Assembly (NCBI GenBank): GCA_006954405.1
Contig: LVVQ01000001.1
Span: forward strand, 434,001-498,000
Direction of reading: 5' to 3'
Length of the DNA stretch: 64,000 nucleotides
Origin: Candidatus Methanarcanum hacksteinii
GTDB lineage: Archaea; Thermoplasmatota; Thermoplasmata; Methanomassiliicoccales; Methanomethylophilaceae
The notes under the pieces: generated by a model
What the model was told of the DNA's origin: nothing
What the model saw: the letters and a program-made list of their open reading frames with translations, nothing else
The model's database searches: none
Shown: positions 62,751 through 64,000 of the stretch, piece by piece
How the letters are laid out: each line of letters starts with the position of its first letter
How positions within the stretch are numbered: the first letter of the stretch is position 1
Position numbers and translations under genes: made by a program

Positions 62751-64000
62751 TCAGCGCCTCATCGCAAGCACTGCGATAAGTAAGAAGACAGCGGCACCGC
62801 CGACCACTACGTAGAGGTTCTTGACGTCATCGATCATCTCTTCGTCCATGAATTCCTTGGTCTTATCAAGGAACTTGTCGAATGTCTCTTTGATAGTGTC
62901 GAGCGTACCCTCCTTTATGGGTGCGTCAGACCACTGTGCATAGAGTGTGAGGTTCTGACTGATCGTGATCGTCTCTCCACCCTTGTATGCCGTCCCGCTT
63001 CCATTCTTCGCTGTATTCCAACCATTGAATGAGAAGCCTTCTTTAGTTGGTTTTGCGGATGAGATCTTGGTCACGCCCGTAGCATCAGTCGAGATGCTAC
63101 CGGGTCCGCCCTGACCACCGTTGTTGTCATACGTCACAACGTACGTGACAACAGTGCCTGCATCCGCGATCCATTTCGCATGGAGTGTAACGTCTCCGGT
63201 AATCGGAGTGTTGTTCCACTTCTCGGTCAACCTGCTATCGAGATACCATCCGCCGAAGGTGTAACCGTTCCTCACTGTTGTTGGGATCGTTGGTGTCGAA
63301 CCTACTTTCACAGTCATCGGGCTGATCGCTGTTCCGCCATATGTTGAGAAGTTGATGGTAGCATCATCTCCACCGTATTTGTTGGGGGCAAGAGGTAATG
63401 GAAGTGAGAATCCGTATCTGGTCGTTGTACTCGTGTTGTGCGACACAGCGGTCGTGAGTCTGTTGTCATCCTTGGTATTCTGACCGACAAGGAGGTATGT
63501 GTGACGCAGATTGTTACCACTGCCTCCGACGGGATCATCCCATGTGACATCCACAGTGTACCATGAATTACCAACATAGACGAGGTTCCACATGTGTCCC
63601 TCTGCTCCATTGCCATTATTCGCAAGGCCTACGACTATCACACAAGGGATGTCATAGTAATCACATGCCATCTTTAACGATTTCGCATATCCTTCACAAA
63701 CTACTCTGTGGTCTCCGACCAAGGCTTTGTACGGGCTACGGATGGAATTATTTGTAACTCCTGAGGATTTCTCAGCATTCAATTCGGTCGTAGCATATGT
63801 CAATAGATTGACCAAATAATCGTGGATCTTTGTTATCTTTTCATCAGGGGTCCCTGTTGTGGCGCCTATCGATTTGATGACATTATTGATGGCAGCGTTC
63901 TTTGCGGCTGTATTCTCATCATCGATCACAAACGTGATCTCTACATTCTTCACCATTTTTCCAGATGAAGTACTCTTGTAGGTGGCCGATGAACAATACA
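62751..64000 (-). CDS. Surface protein with transglutaminase-like domain, N-terminus beyond window
   Basis: The frame stays open to the window edge, so only the C-terminal 416 residues or so are seen. They hold a transglutaminase-like core with the Cys of VVCEGYAKSLKMACDYY, the His of GHMWNLVYVG and the Asp of WYTVDVTWDDP. Two Listeria/Bacteroides-type repeats follow (FGGWYLDSRLTEKW and FNGWNTAKNGSGTAYKGG). A linker and a final membrane helix with AMRR complete it. ATG 63956 is in frame, but the upstream residues continue without a stop, so the real start is likely outside. A cell-surface crosslinking or protease role is inferred. Confidence 0.85.
   Translation of the reverse strand, partial: YCSSATYKSTSSGKMVKNVEITFVIDDENTAAKNAAINNVIKSIGATTGTPDEKITKIHDYLVNLLTYATTELNAEKSSGVTNNSIRSPYKALVGDHRVVCEGYAKSLKMACDYYDIPCVIVVGLANNGNGAEGHMWNLVYVGNSWYTVDVTWDDPVGGSGNNLRHTYLLVGQNTKDDNRLTTAVSHNTSTTTRYGFSLPLPLAPNKYGGDDATINFSTYGGTAISPMTVKVGSTPTIPTTVRNGYTFGGWYLDSRLTEKWNNTPITGDVTLHAKWIADAGTVVTYVVTYDNNGGQGGPGSISTDATGVTKISSAKPTKEGFSFNGWNTAKNGSGTAYKGGETITISQNLTLYAQWSDAPIKEGTLDTIKETFDKFLDKTKEFMDEEMIDDVKNLYVVVGGAAVFLLIAVLAMRR

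Noticed and set aside
1..64000. CRISPR array or insertion sequence
   Set aside because: No regularly spaced direct repeats and no transposase were found by reading the window.

Overview
The window reads as chromosomal DNA of a methanogenic archaeon, most likely of the order Methanomassiliicoccales (inference). The archaeal markers seen are TFS, PCNA, KptA, Taw2, Nob1, Csl4 and the ether-lipid enzymes, and many genes have a TATA-like box 24-30 nt before the start codon, as in leaderless transcripts. The methanogen markers are a methanogenesis-marker-11-like protein and a complete Fpo/Nuo-type membrane module (A to N) with no FpoF or FpoO beside it. That headless Fpo is established for Methanomassiliicoccales.

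Layout. 1-8.9 kb: beta-CASP nuclease (partial), TFS, PCNA, split transketolase and transaldolase, a geranylgeranyl-reductase-like flavoprotein, Taw2, and an unrecognised two-Cys-cluster protein. 8.9-14 kb: RNase III, then a complete AMP-salvage operon (ribose-1,5-bisphosphate isomerase, form III RuBisCO, AMP phosphorylase) ending with a polysaccharide deacetylase. 14-15.6 kb: an AT-richer DUF4143 ATPase. 15.9-21.8 kb: FolD, KptA, marker 11, cis-prenyltransferase, a B12-type radical SAM protein, ProC. 21.9-32.3 kb: the fpo operon, whose FpoI carries four ferredoxin-type Cys motifs instead of two and whose FpoJ is split. It ends in a perfect hairpin. 32.5-35 kb: polyprenyl synthase, geranylgeranyl reductase, Nob1.

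35.5-40.8 kb: a 1388-residue secreted, membrane-anchored surface protein. Before it lies a structured leader of about 300 nt that can hide the Shine-Dalgarno sequence. After it lies a region of about 400 nt with at least nine successive hairpins, a candidate noncoding RNA. 40.8-43 kb: small protein, ThiI-like PP-loop protein, a 53-residue coiled-coil protein, Csl4, METTL5-like methylase. 43-50.1 kb: CobW GTPase, MFS carrier, a UroD/MtaA-like methyltransferase, a C_GCAxxG_C_C protein, and a rSAM-DUF5714-rSAM operon. I consider this block the best candidate for an undescribed pathway. 50.1-53.3 kb: two ArsR regulators with candidate operators, a MORN-repeat protein, an ABC exporter.

53.6-64 kb: an AT-rich SIR2-like defence gene close to tRNA-Val(CAC), and a DUF3793 gene with two tandem DtxR-type palindromes around its TATA box. 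Then an aldehyde-dehydrogenase homologue lacking the catalytic Cys, MATE and TctA-like carriers, TyrRS, a DHH phosphoesterase, and a partial transglutaminase-like surface protein. No CRISPR array, insertion sequence or rRNA gene was seen.
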